A DNA stretch of 64,000 bases from Geomonas oryzae (lineage in GTDB: Bacteria > Desulfobacterota > Desulfuromonadia > Geobacterales > Geobacteraceae): contig NZ_RAHW01000008.1 in NCBI RefSeq assembly GCF_004117875.1, positions 62,001 through 126,000 of the forward strand, written 5' to 3'. The translations under genes and the position numbers were made by a program. This document shows positions 1 to 9,500 of this stretch, piece after piece; the first letter of the stretch is position 1, and the number at the start of each line of letters is the position of its first letter. The notes beneath the pieces are model-generated. The model made no database searches. It worked only from the letters and a program-made list of their open reading frames with translations, and was not told the DNA's origin.

Positions 1-213
1 ACCGAACTGTCGCAAGCTGCCCCCCAGCTCCTCGCGGTTTCGGCGCAGCTCGTCCTGAAGGGTCCGCTCCAGTCGCTCGAGTCCCTTCTCCAGCTGATCG
101 AAGCGCGCCTCGGAGGAGGTGAGCCGTTTCAGGTGCAGGTAGCAGAGGATCGCCACGGTGAAGGTGGCGGCGAGTAGAAGCAGCAGGATGAGTTGCAGCA
201 GGTCGGTTCCCAT
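1..213 (-). CDS. rmuC: DNA recombination protein RmuC, N-terminal part (cut by window edge)
   Basis: The first 71 codons are present; the gene runs off the left edge. The product opens with MGTDLLQ, a leucine-rich membrane segment (about residues 5-25) and a charged stretch rich in Glu, Arg and Leu that looks like a coiled coil (LEKGLERLERTL). This N-terminal anchor plus coiled coil is typical of RmuC, whose family carries a restriction-like nuclease fold further on and limits inversions and rearrangements at repeats. It starts two bases after the stop of the upstream hydrolase gene, so it probably belongs to the same repair-linked transcript as recCBD. The catalytic part is not visible, so another coiled-coil membrane protein is possible. 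Confidence 0.7.
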   Translation of the reverse strand, partial: MGTDLLQLILLLLLAATFTVAILCYLHLKRLTSSEARFDQLEKGLERLERTLQDELRRNREELGGSLRQFG

Positions 214-215
214 GG

Positions 216-1013
216 CTACTCCGGTAGCGATTTAAGGAAAGAGATCATGGTCTCGTTGAAGAGTTCGGGCTGTTCCATGTTCACCATGTGCCCTGCCTTT
301 TCGATGACCCTGCTTTGGCAGCCGGCAAGGCCGTGGATCAGCGTCTCGGCGGTTTCTGCCGGGGCGGCCCGGTCTTCCGCGCCTGCGATCACCAGGGCGG
401 GGTGCTTGAACGTGGGGAGGAGGGCGGTGTAGTCCTTGCGGTCGCGCATGCCGAGCAGACCGCCGGCGAGCCCCTGGGGACGGGTTTCGCGCATCCATGC
501 GGTGACGCGGGCGATCAGCGCCGGGCTTTCCTGCGAGGTCTCCGCCGCAAACAGCAGTTCAGCGAAGATCTTGATGATCGGGTTGGCGCCGAGCCGTTCC
601 GCTTCCGCGGCCATGGCCGTCCTCCGCTCGCGTCCCGCTTCGTCGTCCGCGTTGCTGCGGGTTGCGATGAAGCAGGCGGCACGGACCCTTTCCGGGTAGC
701 GCTCCAGGAGGTTCATGAGGACGTAGCCCCCCATGGACATGCCACCAATGACCGCCTTGTCGATCTTCAAGGCATCCATGAGGGCGATCATGTCGTCGGC
801 GAGAAGGTCCATGCCGTAGGGGCCGGCTGGTGCGTCGCTTGCTCCGAATCCGCGCAGGTCCGGGGCGATGACACGGTAACCGGCGTCGGCAATGGGCTTC
901 AGCTGCGGCTGCCACATCTGGCGGTTGAGAGGAAAACCGTGGATGAGCAGGACGGCGGGGCCGGTCCCCATTTCGTCGTAGGCGATGTTTATATCATTAA
1001 CGGTGCAGTTCAT
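216..1013 (-). CDS. alpha/beta-fold hydrolase
   Basis: A 265-residue cytoplasmic hydrolase of the alpha/beta family. The oxyanion region HGFP is at 25-28, the nucleophile elbow GMSMGG puts Ser at 93, and a late GAED and GH (in KAGHMVNMEQP) supply the Asp and His of the triad. The ATG at 1013 is chosen because it has AAGGAG 7 bases upstream and begins the conserved fold; reading further upstream only adds sequence without homology-like features. The family includes esterases, C-C hydrolases and haloperoxidase-like enzymes, so the substrate cannot be named. It sits between recD and rmuC with the same orientation. Confidence 0.9.
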   Translation of the reverse strand: MNCTVNDINIAYDEMGTGPAVLLIHGFPLNRQMWQPQLKPIADAGYRVIAPDLRGFGASDAPAGPYGMDLLADDMIALMDALKIDKAVIGGMSMGGYVLMNLLERYPERVRAACFIATRSNADDEAGRERRTAMAAEAERLGANPIIKIFAELLFAAETSQESPALIARVTAWMRETRPQGLAGGLLGMRDRKDYTALLPTFKHPALVIAGAEDRAAPAETAETLIHGLAGCQSRVIEKAGHMVNMEQPELFNETMISFLKSLPE

Positions 1014-1081
1014 GGTTGCTCCTTGGCAGTGGATGAAGTTCTCCCGTAGGGCGAGGGAGGGCTTGAGAAGGCATGCGGAGG

Positions 1082-2884
1082 TCAGATGATCGGCCCCCAA
1101 AGGCGTTCGCGCAGACCTGACCGTCGGACAACGCGACGCTCGACGGTGGAGAGGAACAGATCTTCTGTGGCCATAATTTCGGCGGAGCTCTTCGCCCTGG
1201 TGATCGCGGTGTAAAGCAGTTCCCGCGTCAAGACCGGCGTGTCGCGGTCGGGGAGGACAAGCAGGACGCGGTCGAACTCGGAGCCCTGGCTCTTGTGCAC
1301 GGTCATGGCAAAGGCGCACTCGTACTCGGGTAGCCTGAGCGGCAGCACCTTGCGCATCCCTCCTGAGCCGGAGGGGAAGAAGGCGCGCAGCTCGCCGCCG
1401 GTCTCGGCATCGGGAAGGATGAGTCCCACGTCGCCGTTGAAGAGCCCCAGGTTGTAGTCGTTTTTGCTGATCATGACGGGCTGTCCTGCGTACCAGCGCC
1501 CGTGCGGATGGATGAGCCCGGCCTGCGCCAGGCGTTGCCGGACGAGCTGGTTGACGGCCTCGACACCGTACGGCCCGCTACGCATGGCGCACAGGATGCG
1601 GAACCGGCTGAATTTGACGAAGGCTTCTTCGGGGCTTAGCTCGTGCAGGTATTCCGCGTAGCCGTCGGTGATGCGTTTGGCGAGGGCTTCGGCCAAGCCG
1701 CCGGCGGGAGGAAGCGACGCAAGCGAGACCTCGGGCAGGGCCGGATCGAGGCAGGCGGCGAGGGCTGCGGCGGCGTCACCTGCGTTCACCAGCGCGCCGA
1801 TCTTGCCGATGCCGCCAGTCGCGGAGAAACGGTAACTTTTCTTGAGCAGCACGACTGCGTCCCCAAGCGGGCCAAGCCCGGGCTGCTGAGCAACGGCATC
1901 ACCGGCAACTTCCGCGGCGAGCGCTGCAAAATCGGGGGAGAAGCCGTGCACGGCGCCGGTGTCGCACATGTCGCCCAGCACCGCACCGGCCTCGACGGAG
2001 GCGAGCTGGTCCCGGTCGCCCAGAAGGATCAGGCGGGTGTCACGGCGCAGGGCGCAGAGCAGCTTGGCCATGAGCGGCAGGGAAACCATGGACGCTTCGT
2101 CCACGATGACGACGTCGTAGGGAAGAGGGTTTTCGCTGTTATGGCGGAAGCCGCTTGATCCCTTCAGGTAGCCAAGGAGCCGGTGCAGGGTGAAAACATC
2201 CTCCGGGATGAGGCCGCGCACCTCCTGTTCCGCCTTGTCCAGGCCGGCGGCAATGGATTCCTTGAGTCGAGCCGCGGCCTTCCCGGTGGGGGCGGCGAGG
2301 GCGATGCGCAGGGCGCTCCCCGCGCCCATGGCTTCCGCCTGTTCCAAAAGGAGTGCCAGCACCTTCACCACGGTGGAAGTCTTGCCGGTGCCCGGTCCGC
2401 CGGAGATGACGCAGAAGCGCCTGGTGACGGCGGCAAGGGCGGCGATCCTTTGCCAGTCCGTTTCTCCCGGCGTTGCGGGGAAGAGGCGGGCAAGCCCCTG
2501 CTTGAGGCGCTCGCGGTCGAAGTGGGCGGGCTCGCCGCGCTTGAGGATCGCCTCTGCCAGTTCGTTCTCGTAGCGCCAGTATCGCTGCAGGTAGAGCCGG
2601 TCGGCGTGGTCGAGGATGAGCGGCTTGAATTCGCCGGGAGCCCCGACCACCGGGGCGGCAGCGAGGCGCTCGCGCCAGGTCGCGACAGACTCGAGCCGGT
2701 ACCCGGCGGCACGCCCTTCATCGAGCGCGCCGGAGAGGTCCAAACAGACGTCCCCGGCCGTCACGCCGCGGCTCAACAGGGCCGCCGCCGCTTCCAGATG
2801 GGGATCGCGGCTTCCCGCCTGCCTGCAGATGAAGGCGGCGAACTGCCGGTCTATATCGTTTAATTGCGCTCCTTCAGGAGTCAT
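1082..2884 (-). CDS. recD: exodeoxyribonuclease V alpha subunit RecD
   Basis: A 600-residue helicase subunit of the RecBCD enzyme, which processes double-strand ends and tracks 5'-3' on one strand. Walker A GGPGTGKT is at about 162-169. The Walker B-like VIVDEASM and the C-terminal UvrD-type motif FAMTVHKSQGSEFD are present, followed by TAITRAK. The start at 2884 (MTPEGAQ) has AGGTG upstream; an earlier in-frame ATG at 2947 would add residues not typical of RecD. Upstream lies recB, separated by about 230 bases that include a palindromic repeat. Length matches the family. Confidence 0.96.
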   Translation of the reverse strand: MTPEGAQLNDIDRQFAAFICRQAGSRDPHLEAAAALLSRGVTAGDVCLDLSGALDEGRAAGYRLESVATWRERLAAAPVVGAPGEFKPLILDHADRLYLQRYWRYENELAEAILKRGEPAHFDRERLKQGLARLFPATPGETDWQRIAALAAVTRRFCVISGGPGTGKTSTVVKVLALLLEQAEAMGAGSALRIALAAPTGKAAARLKESIAAGLDKAEQEVRGLIPEDVFTLHRLLGYLKGSSGFRHNSENPLPYDVVIVDEASMVSLPLMAKLLCALRRDTRLILLGDRDQLASVEAGAVLGDMCDTGAVHGFSPDFAALAAEVAGDAVAQQPGLGPLGDAVVLLKKSYRFSATGGIGKIGALVNAGDAAAALAACLDPALPEVSLASLPPAGGLAEALAKRITDGYAEYLHELSPEEAFVKFSRFRILCAMRSGPYGVEAVNQLVRQRLAQAGLIHPHGRWYAGQPVMISKNDYNLGLFNGDVGLILPDAETGGELRAFFPSGSGGMRKVLPLRLPEYECAFAMTVHKSQGSEFDRVLLVLPDRDTPVLTRELLYTAITRAKSSAEIMATEDLFLSTVERRVVRRSGLRERLWGPII

Positions 2885-2987
2885 GGGGGCACCTAGTAAA
2901 TCAAAAAAAGCATCAACACAGAGGACACCGAGGCCCACAGAGGGCACGGAGGAAAATCAATCGCTGGAGGATTTTTACGTCCACATT

Positions 2988-3099
2988 CCCTCTCCCCCCG
3001 GGAGAGGGCTAGGGTGAGGGCGCTGGCGGCTGCAGGTTCTCACTACGTGGCAACGCCCTCGCCCGCCCTTCGGGCACCCTCTCCCGGGGGGAGAGGGGG
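2988..3099. repeat. GC-rich intergenic palindrome pair (copy A)
   Basis: Two inverted units face each other: CCCTCTCC...GGGAGAGGG followed by GGGTGAGGGCG on the left, and CGCCCTCGCCCGCCC...CTCTCCC...GGGAGAGGG on the right, separated by about 35 unrelated bases. The same arrangement recurs at 13.8 and 33.2 kb. It is REP-like in form and lies between recB and recD. Confidence 0.85.
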
Positions 3100-3111
3100 A
3101 CTCTTTATCCC

Positions 3112-6100
3112 CTAAAACAGATCCAAACTCAACTGCTGGTCCGCAGCTTTTCCGCTCTTGCGGGCCACCTTTCCTCGCCCGTCGGGGGATGGCCGGGGTG
3201 AGGGGGGCACCTCCGGCTGATGCACCGCCTCCGGCAACAGCACCGCGGCCAGCTCGGTTATGAACTCCTTCGGCGGCCGGTCGGCGAAGACGCCGTGCCC
3301 CGCGCCGTCGACACCGCGCAGGAAGAGGTAGAAGATCCCGCCGAAATGGCGGTCGTAGTCGTAATCCGGGATACGCAGCCGCAGGTAGTTGTCGAGCGCC
3401 ACGGTATAGAGGAGGTACTGCAGCGGATAGAAGTTCTCCTCCATCTCACGCCTGAGCGCGGCCGGGCCGTAGTCCGAAGGGGCGTTGCCCAGGTGGTTCG
3501 ACTTCCAGTCCACGATGTAGTAGCGCCCGCCGTGCTCGAAGATGAGGTCGATGAAGCCGAGCAGCATTCCCCGGACCGGCGCGAAGGAGAGCCGGGAGAA
3601 AAGCTCGGCCATATCCACCGGGAAGACCGCTTCCGATCCCTGTGCGGCCATGAAACGCTCCGCCGCTTCTTTCAGCCGCTCCGAGGTAAGCGCCGCCAGG
3701 GGGAAGAAGAACTCGAGCTCTGTGAGACGCCGCTCGGGCCTTACCTCTGCCAGGGTGATCCCCTGCTCCCCAAGCGGGGCCGCAAGGACGTTTCCCACCA
3801 TGTCGCACACGGCCCCTTTCCAGTCGGCGGAGAACCCGTGCTTGTCCAACTCGTCCTCGACCAGCGGTGCCAGGCGCTCGGCCTTCTGCGTGAAGTCGAG
3901 CTCCTCGAAGATCTTGTGCAGGAAGATGCCCGCCTTCGCCCCCTTTGGGAAGGCGAAGATACCGGTCGGCTCCACGTCGCGTACCGTGTTTTCCTCGCCT
4001 AAACTCTCCTCGTCGTGGTCGGGAAGCTCGGCGGTATGGGACGCGTGGTGCCGGCTGCTGGAAAGGGAGGTGAAGCTCGCAACGCGCCAGTCGCGGGAGA
4101 TGGCGCCGGTGAACACCATGGATGCCAGTTCGGGCGCCTTATCCTCGCTTGCCCGGTATCCCTGCAGGTCGGCGTGCGGCATGGTCAGCACCTCGATGTT
4201 TCCGGGGGACGAGGTTGCCAGCTCGGCAAGGCGCTCCAGGATGTCGTCGTCGCAGATCGCCACCTGCCCTTTGACCGCGCTCTCCCCCGGATGCAGCAGG
4301 TAATGCAGCGAACTGTCGCCTGCGTCCTTGAAGGCGCCCCAGATGACGTAGGTGCGGTGCTTGCCGCGGGTGAGGGCGACGTAGAGCAGGCGCAGGCTCT
4401 CGGCGAGCGCTTCCTGTGCCGCCTTCGCCCGGCTCTCTTCCATCTCGGCGGAACCGATGTCGAGGACGACCCGGCCTTTGTCGTCGTGAAAGAGCGCACC
4501 CTCGTCCTTGCTGCCCGGTTCGGCCCAGGAGAACGGGAGGAAGACGATCGGGTACTCGAGCCCCTTGCTCTTGTGGATGGTGACCAGTTGAACCGCTTCC
4601 TCGTCAGTCTCCAGGCGGACCTCGTACTCTTCCTTCTTGGGGTCCTCGGTGATGCGGCCGGAGAGCCAGGTGACGACACCTTCCATCCCGAGGCGCTCCT
4701 TCACCTGGGCCTGGTGGATCGTCTCGACCGCGTGCAGCAGGTTGGTCAGGCGCCGCTCGCCCATCGGCCCGGCGAGCAGCCGCTCGCGCACCTTGCGCCG
4801 CTCCATGAACTGCAGCGCCATCGCCATGCAGCTCCCGGCGTTCCAGGTGTCGTGGTAGCCCCGGAACTCTTCCAGGATCTCCTCCCACTTCGCCTCGTCA
4901 TCGATGAGCTCTGCCAACTCGGTGCCGGTGACGCCGACCAGGTCGGTCGCCAGCGCCCCGCGCAGAAGCGCCTCGTGTCCCGGCTGCGCCACGGCACTCA
5001 AAAGCCTCAGCAGCTCGGCCGCCTCGTCGGACTCGAAGAGGTTCCCCGCGTTACAAAGAACGCTCGGAATCCCCCTGCGGGTGAGCGCCTGCTGCATCAG
5101 CTTCGCCTGATGGTTCGCACGCACCAGGACGGCTATGTCACGCGGCCGGACCGGCCGACGCTCCCAGCGCTCCTCTTCGCCATCCTTTTTGAGCTCGTCG
5201 ACGGCGAGCTTCCCGGCGTTTGAATCGCGCAGCAGGCGCGTGATCTCGGAAGCCACCGTCTCCGGGAGGAGTTCCCAGGCGTCTCCCTTGTTGATCGGTT
5301 TTCCCGGTTCGGTGCGGGGGGCGAACCAGAACTTTAGCGGCGCCTTGCGCTCGCCGTTCTCCTTGAGGACGCTCTTCTCCTTGGGCGCCGCCTCGACCTT
5401 GTTGAAGCCGATTTTTTCGTGCAGAAAAGGGAGCTCGCGCGAGGCAAAGACCGCGTTCACCGCCTCGATGAGCGTCGCCTCGGAGCGAAAATTCTGCAGC
5501 AGGGTGTGCCGCTTTTTCGTCGCTTCCGCCGCTCCCATGTAGGCGAAGATGTCGGCGCCGCGGAAGCTGTAGATGGCCTGTTTGGGATCGCCGATCAGGA
5601 AAAAGGGCTGTTCGCATTCCGCAGGGTAGACTGCGTCGAAGATGGCGAACTGGACCGGGTCGGTGTCCTGGAACTCGTCGATCAGGGCGGCCTGGTAGCG
5701 CTCACGTATCAGCCTTGGAAGCGTGGAGCCGGTGCGCGTCAGCGCGGCGTGCAAGTCGGCTAAAAGGTCGTCGAAGGAGCGGACGTTTTTCAGCCGCTTT
5801 CGCTTCGGGAGTTCCGCGCGCAGGTAGTCGAAGAAGTTGCGCTTGAGTGCTAGGAGCCAGTCCGGTATTTCCTCGGTGGCGGCCGGTGCCGAGGGGACGA
5901 CGGCGGCGTAAGGGTCGCCGCCCACCCGCTTCACGAGTTTCAGCAGCGACTCCGGGGTCACCTTCGCCTGGTCGGCCGCGGCGATACGCGCCACAGGGGC
6001 ACCGTAACAGTTGATGCGCCAGTAGTCCTGGGCGATCTCGCTTAAGATCTTTCCCTGGTCGGTGACGAGTTCGGTGTCGCAGAGCGACCCGCTCTCGAAG

Positions 6101-6486
6101 GGGTTGTCCTGCAGCATCCTCTGGCAGAAACCGTGGATGGTGAAGATGGCGGCCTCGTCGAAGCTGCGCACGGCGCTTGCCAGAAGCCTCCTCGCCCGGG
6201 CGTGGTCCCGGGTCCGTTCCATGATCCCCGCGATCAGGAAGTCGTCGCTCGCCCCGGTCTGGAAGCCCTCCTCCGCGTCCTTCAGCTTCTTCCTGATGCG
6301 TTCCTTGAGCTCTTTGGTAGCTGCCTCGGTGAAGGTCACCACCAGGATGCGCGACACGTCGAGCTCTTCCTCGATGACCAGGCGCAGGTACACTCCGGCG
6401 ATGGTGAAGGTCTTGCCGGTACCGGCACTCGCTTCGATCAGGTTGCGTCCGGCAAGCGGGGTATGTAGGAGGTCGAATCTCTTCAT
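3112..6486 (-). CDS. recB: exodeoxyribonuclease V beta subunit RecB
   Basis: A 1124-residue helicase-nuclease, the 3'-5' motor and sole nuclease of RecBCD. Walker A EASAGTGKT is at 18-26. The UvrD-type motifs VVTFTEAAT, LIDEFQDTD, GDPKQAIYSFRGAD and VTIHKSKGLEYP follow in order. The C-terminal RecB nuclease motif is intact: GFIDLIF and then DWKSN at about 993-997. The last about 30 residues are unusual because they include PSPRPSPDGRGK (about 1095-1106), which is the translation of the intergenic palindrome found elsewhere in this window. The Shine-Dalgarno sequence overlaps the edge of another copy. The gene lies between recC (70 bases away) and recD. Confidence 0.97.
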   Translation of the reverse strand: MKRFDLLHTPLAGRNLIEASAGTGKTFTIAGVYLRLVIEEELDVSRILVVTFTEAATKELKERIRKKLKDAEEGFQTGASDDFLIAGIMERTRDHARARRLLASAVRSFDEAAIFTIHGFCQRMLQDNPFESGSLCDTELVTDQGKILSEIAQDYWRINCYGAPVARIAAADQAKVTPESLLKLVKRVGGDPYAAVVPSAPAATEEIPDWLLALKRNFFDYLRAELPKRKRLKNVRSFDDLLADLHAALTRTGSTLPRLIRERYQAALIDEFQDTDPVQFAIFDAVYPAECEQPFFLIGDPKQAIYSFRGADIFAYMGAAEATKKRHTLLQNFRSEATLIEAVNAVFASRELPFLHEKIGFNKVEAAPKEKSVLKENGERKAPLKFWFAPRTEPGKPINKGDAWELLPETVASEITRLLRDSNAGKLAVDELKKDGEEERWERRPVRPRDIAVLVRANHQAKLMQQALTRRGIPSVLCNAGNLFESDEAAELLRLLSAVAQPGHEALLRGALATDLVGVTGTELAELIDDEAKWEEILEEFRGYHDTWNAGSCMAMALQFMERRKVRERLLAGPMGERRLTNLLHAVETIHQAQVKERLGMEGVVTWLSGRITEDPKKEEYEVRLETDEEAVQLVTIHKSKGLEYPIVFLPFSWAEPGSKDEGALFHDDKGRVVLDIGSAEMEESRAKAAQEALAESLRLLYVALTRGKHRTYVIWGAFKDAGDSSLHYLLHPGESAVKGQVAICDDDILERLAELATSSPGNIEVLTMPHADLQGYRASEDKAPELASMVFTGAISRDWRVASFTSLSSSRHHASHTAELPDHDEESLGEENTVRDVEPTGIFAFPKGAKAGIFLHKIFEELDFTQKAERLAPLVEDELDKHGFSADWKGAVCDMVGNVLAAPLGEQGITLAEVRPERRLTELEFFFPLAALTSERLKEAAERFMAAQGSEAVFPVDMAELFSRLSFAPVRGMLLGFIDLIFEHGGRYYIVDWKSNHLGNAPSDYGPAALRREMEENFYPLQYLLYTVALDNYLRLRIPDYDYDRHFGGIFYLFLRGVDGAGHGVFADRPPKEFITELAAVLLPEAVHQPEVPPSPRPSPDGRGKVARKSGKAADQQLSLDLF
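3169..3208. repeat. repeat half-unit inside the 3' end of recB
   Basis: On the coding strand this reads CCCTCACCCCGGCCATCCCC then CGACGGGCGAGG, matching one arm of the intergenic palindromes. It is in frame and encodes the proline-rich stretch near the RecB C terminus, beyond the nuclease domain. Confidence 0.6.
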
Positions 6487-6496
6487 TTAATTTCCT

Positions 6497-6531
6497 CCCT
6501 CTCCCACCGGGAGAGGGTCGGGGTGAGGGCG
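6497..6531. repeat. single palindrome unit between recC and recB (copy B)
   Basis: A perfect 9-bp stem (CCCTCTCCC at 6497-6505, GGGAGAGGG at 6509-6517, loop ACC) is followed by the GGGTGAGGGCG tail. Only one half of the usual pair is present. In the recB mRNA the 3' arm of the hairpin merges into the GGGAGGA ribosome-binding site. Confidence 0.8.
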
Positions 6532-6555
6532 TTGCCATGGGCAACCGTCTCGCAG

Positions 6556-9500
6556 TTACTTCGTCTTCTTCACGCTCTTCATCGCCTGGTGGTCCAGCAC
6601 CGGCTCCCATACCGCGAGGGCCAAGGCCCGGAACTCGTCGTCCAGCGGCGCAGCCTCGCCGAAGCACCGGCGGCAGTACGGGTCCTTTCCTTCACCCTTC
6701 TTGTAGTCGCTGCCGCGCCACACTCCCGCGGCGGCGGAAAGGGCCTTTCCTGCCTGCTTCGGGTCGCGCGTCTTCTTGACGTACTCGAGGGAGGTTTCGG
6801 GGAAGAACTTGAGCGGTGCGCGCATGCCGGTTCGGTACAGCTCGAGAAGCCGGTTCAACTCCCCGTCGCAACCCTCGATGGCCGGGGTGCGGACGGTGCC
6901 GTTGGCGGCGACGAAGGTGCTCTCGAGGGGATATCCTTCGGCCTCGACGCAGTTAAGCACCAGGTGCTCGACCCACAGCCGGAGCCGGTCCTTTGCCTTC
7001 AGGTCGGTGTAGCGGTAGCGCACCATGGCGTCGCTGCGCAGCTCCTCGATGCGTCCCACGATGCGACCGGCGGGGAGGCTGAGATCGATGTCCAGCGGGG
7101 TGAGGGGAGTGCCTGCGCACGCCTCGCGCACCTTTTCCGCGAACTCCGCCGCCGGTTCGCCGAGCTTCTGGTACAGGGCCGCCCCGCACACCCCGGGGGG
7201 GAGGTCGCCACGCGCACACGCCACCGCAAAGGGAACCTCCAGTTCGTCGCCGCGCAGCACGGCCGCGACGATCTCCTGCTCCAGCTGGTACTTCTCCAGT
7301 GAGCCGAGCGCGAACGGTTCCGTCTCTTCCAGCGGATCGTCCTTTTCCTCGATGCGGATGCCGAGCCTGCGCCGCAACAGCTCCTTTGCCGGGTTGCACA
7401 AAAAGTCGGTCAGCGCCTTGACCGTGACGGTCCCTTCCTCCTCCCATGGCTTCAGCGTGCCTGCCAGGAAGGGTTCGGCGGGAGCGGGTGGGGAGAGCTT
7501 GGCAACGGCGCCGGCGCAGTTTTGCTGCGAGTAGCTGAAGAACCCGTCGGCGCCGCTGAAGTACTTCGCGCTGAAGGGCTGCAGCGGGTGGTGCCGCACC
7601 TGCCCAGCCTTCTTCCCGTCGGCCGTCACGAAGCACCGCCCGAGGTAATCGAGGAGTTCGCTCACCAGCACGCAGGGGGGGAGCTCGGCGTTGTCCTTGA
7701 TGCTCTGCCCGACGTAGCTTATGTGCAGCCGCTTGCGTGCGGAGAGAAGCGCCTCGAGGAACAGGTAGCGGTCCTCGTCGCGCGGCGAGCGGTCGCCGGG
7801 GCGGCGTTCCCTGGTCATCAGGTCGAACCCCTGGGCGGGGTTGCGGCGCGGGAACTGCCCCTCGTCCATACCGATCAGGGCAACGGCCGGGAAGGGGATG
7901 CTGCGCATCGGGAGCATGGCGCAGAAGGTGACGCCGCCGGTGAGAAAGCCCAGGCCGCGCTCGGAGCTCCCTAACTGCTCTCCCAGCCAGTAGCGCACCA
8001 CCTCGATGCCGATCTCTTCCTCGAAACCGGCTTCGCTGCCGCAGGTGCCGAGCTTCTTCACGATCTCGATCAGAGAGAGGAGTTCGCGCTCCCCGTCACG
8101 GTCCGGCAGGATGAAGTCGTCCAGGATCTGGCGCAGTACCGGGACCCACTGCGCCGGGGTCCGCAAACGGGCGAGCCCCATCGTTTCGGCGAAGAGCCTG
8201 TCGCAGAAGTTCATGAAGCGCCCGAGCACCAGCGCAGCACCCCCCTCCATGTTGTCGAAGGGGAGGATTTCGTTGTAGAAGGAGCGTCCGTCGCCGCTCA
8301 TGGCGTAGCCCAAAAGCAGTCGGTCGAGCCCCGCGGCCCACGAGTTTTCGTGGAAGGGGGGGACTCCCTGCTCGGCACGCTGCGCCGCGTCGATCCCCCA
8401 CCTGATGTTCGCCTCCCTCAGCCAGTCGCGCACCGTCTCCAGCTCGTCCGGCGAGAGGTTGAAGCGCCGCGCCACCGGCGGGGATTCGAGGATGTCGAGT
8501 ACCGTAGCGACGCCGTAGCGACCGCCACTCAGGGCGAGGATGGCAAGAAGCGCCTGCGCCGCCTCCCCCTCGTTCTTCAGGCTTCGGTCCGCGATGGAGT
8601 AGGGGATCCGCTCCGCCCCCGGCTCGGGGTTGCCGAACACCGCGGAGATGTACGGGGCGTACGCCTCGATGTCCGGCGTCATCACCAGCACGTCGCGCGG
8701 GGAGAGGGACGGGTCGGCGTCGAACATGGCCATCAGCGCATCGTGGAGGACTTCCACTTCGCGCATCGGTGAGTGGCAGGAGTGCACCTCTATGGAGCGG
8801 TCGTCCGGCGCCACCTGGCGTACCACGGCGTCGGCTCCCCGCAGCTCGACGATGTCCGCCTGCACCTCGTGCAAAAGCGAGCCCTGCGGCAGGAGAGGGA
8901 AAGTGTCCTCCCGCTCGTGTTCCCCGCAGCCGTCGATGATCGCCTCGAAGAAGTCACGCCCGAGCTTCCCCCAGGAGGCGAGGAGCGGGTTCCCGGTTTC
9001 GTACCACTGCTCCTCTCCGTCCCCCTCTTTCTCCAGCCGGGCCAGTTCCCGCTCCGATACGATCTCCCCCCAGTACTGCCGGCAGGGGTTCAAAAGGAAC
9101 AGGTTCACCTCGGTGTGACGGGCGACGCGGGCCAGGATCTCGAGGTGGAAGGGTGGGAGCGACGGTATGCCGATCACCGAGATGCGGCGCTCTTCCGGGA
9201 CGCTTCCGGCATCGAGCGCCTTTCTGAATTCTTCCAGCAGGCGGGCGCGGTGCTTCTGCTCCACGCCGTCGGTGAGCGCGCGCCAAAGCTGCGCCTGCCA
9301 GTGTTCTTCCTTCCCCTTTTCCCATGCCGGCAGGAACTCGGGGCGGTAGATGGTGTAGCGGTCGAAGGTGTCGGCGATGCGCCGGGCGAGCTGCATGCGC
9401 TTAAGCCCGTCCCGGTCGTCGGCAAGGTACCCCGCGATCTCCTCGAATCCCGGCTTTGCCGCCGATTGCTGCAAAAGTCCAAGCACCCGCCACGTCATCA

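Noticed and set aside
2988..3099. Palindrome pairs as ordinary rho-independent terminators
   Set aside because: They lack T tracts after the stems, occur after separate real terminators (13737-13774 and 33124-33143) and share sequence between sites, so they were called repeats.
4015..5223. Long plus-strand open frame opposite recB
   Set aside because: It lies wholly antisense to a conserved gene, has no ribosome-binding site and a composition expected from the GC-rich third positions of recB.
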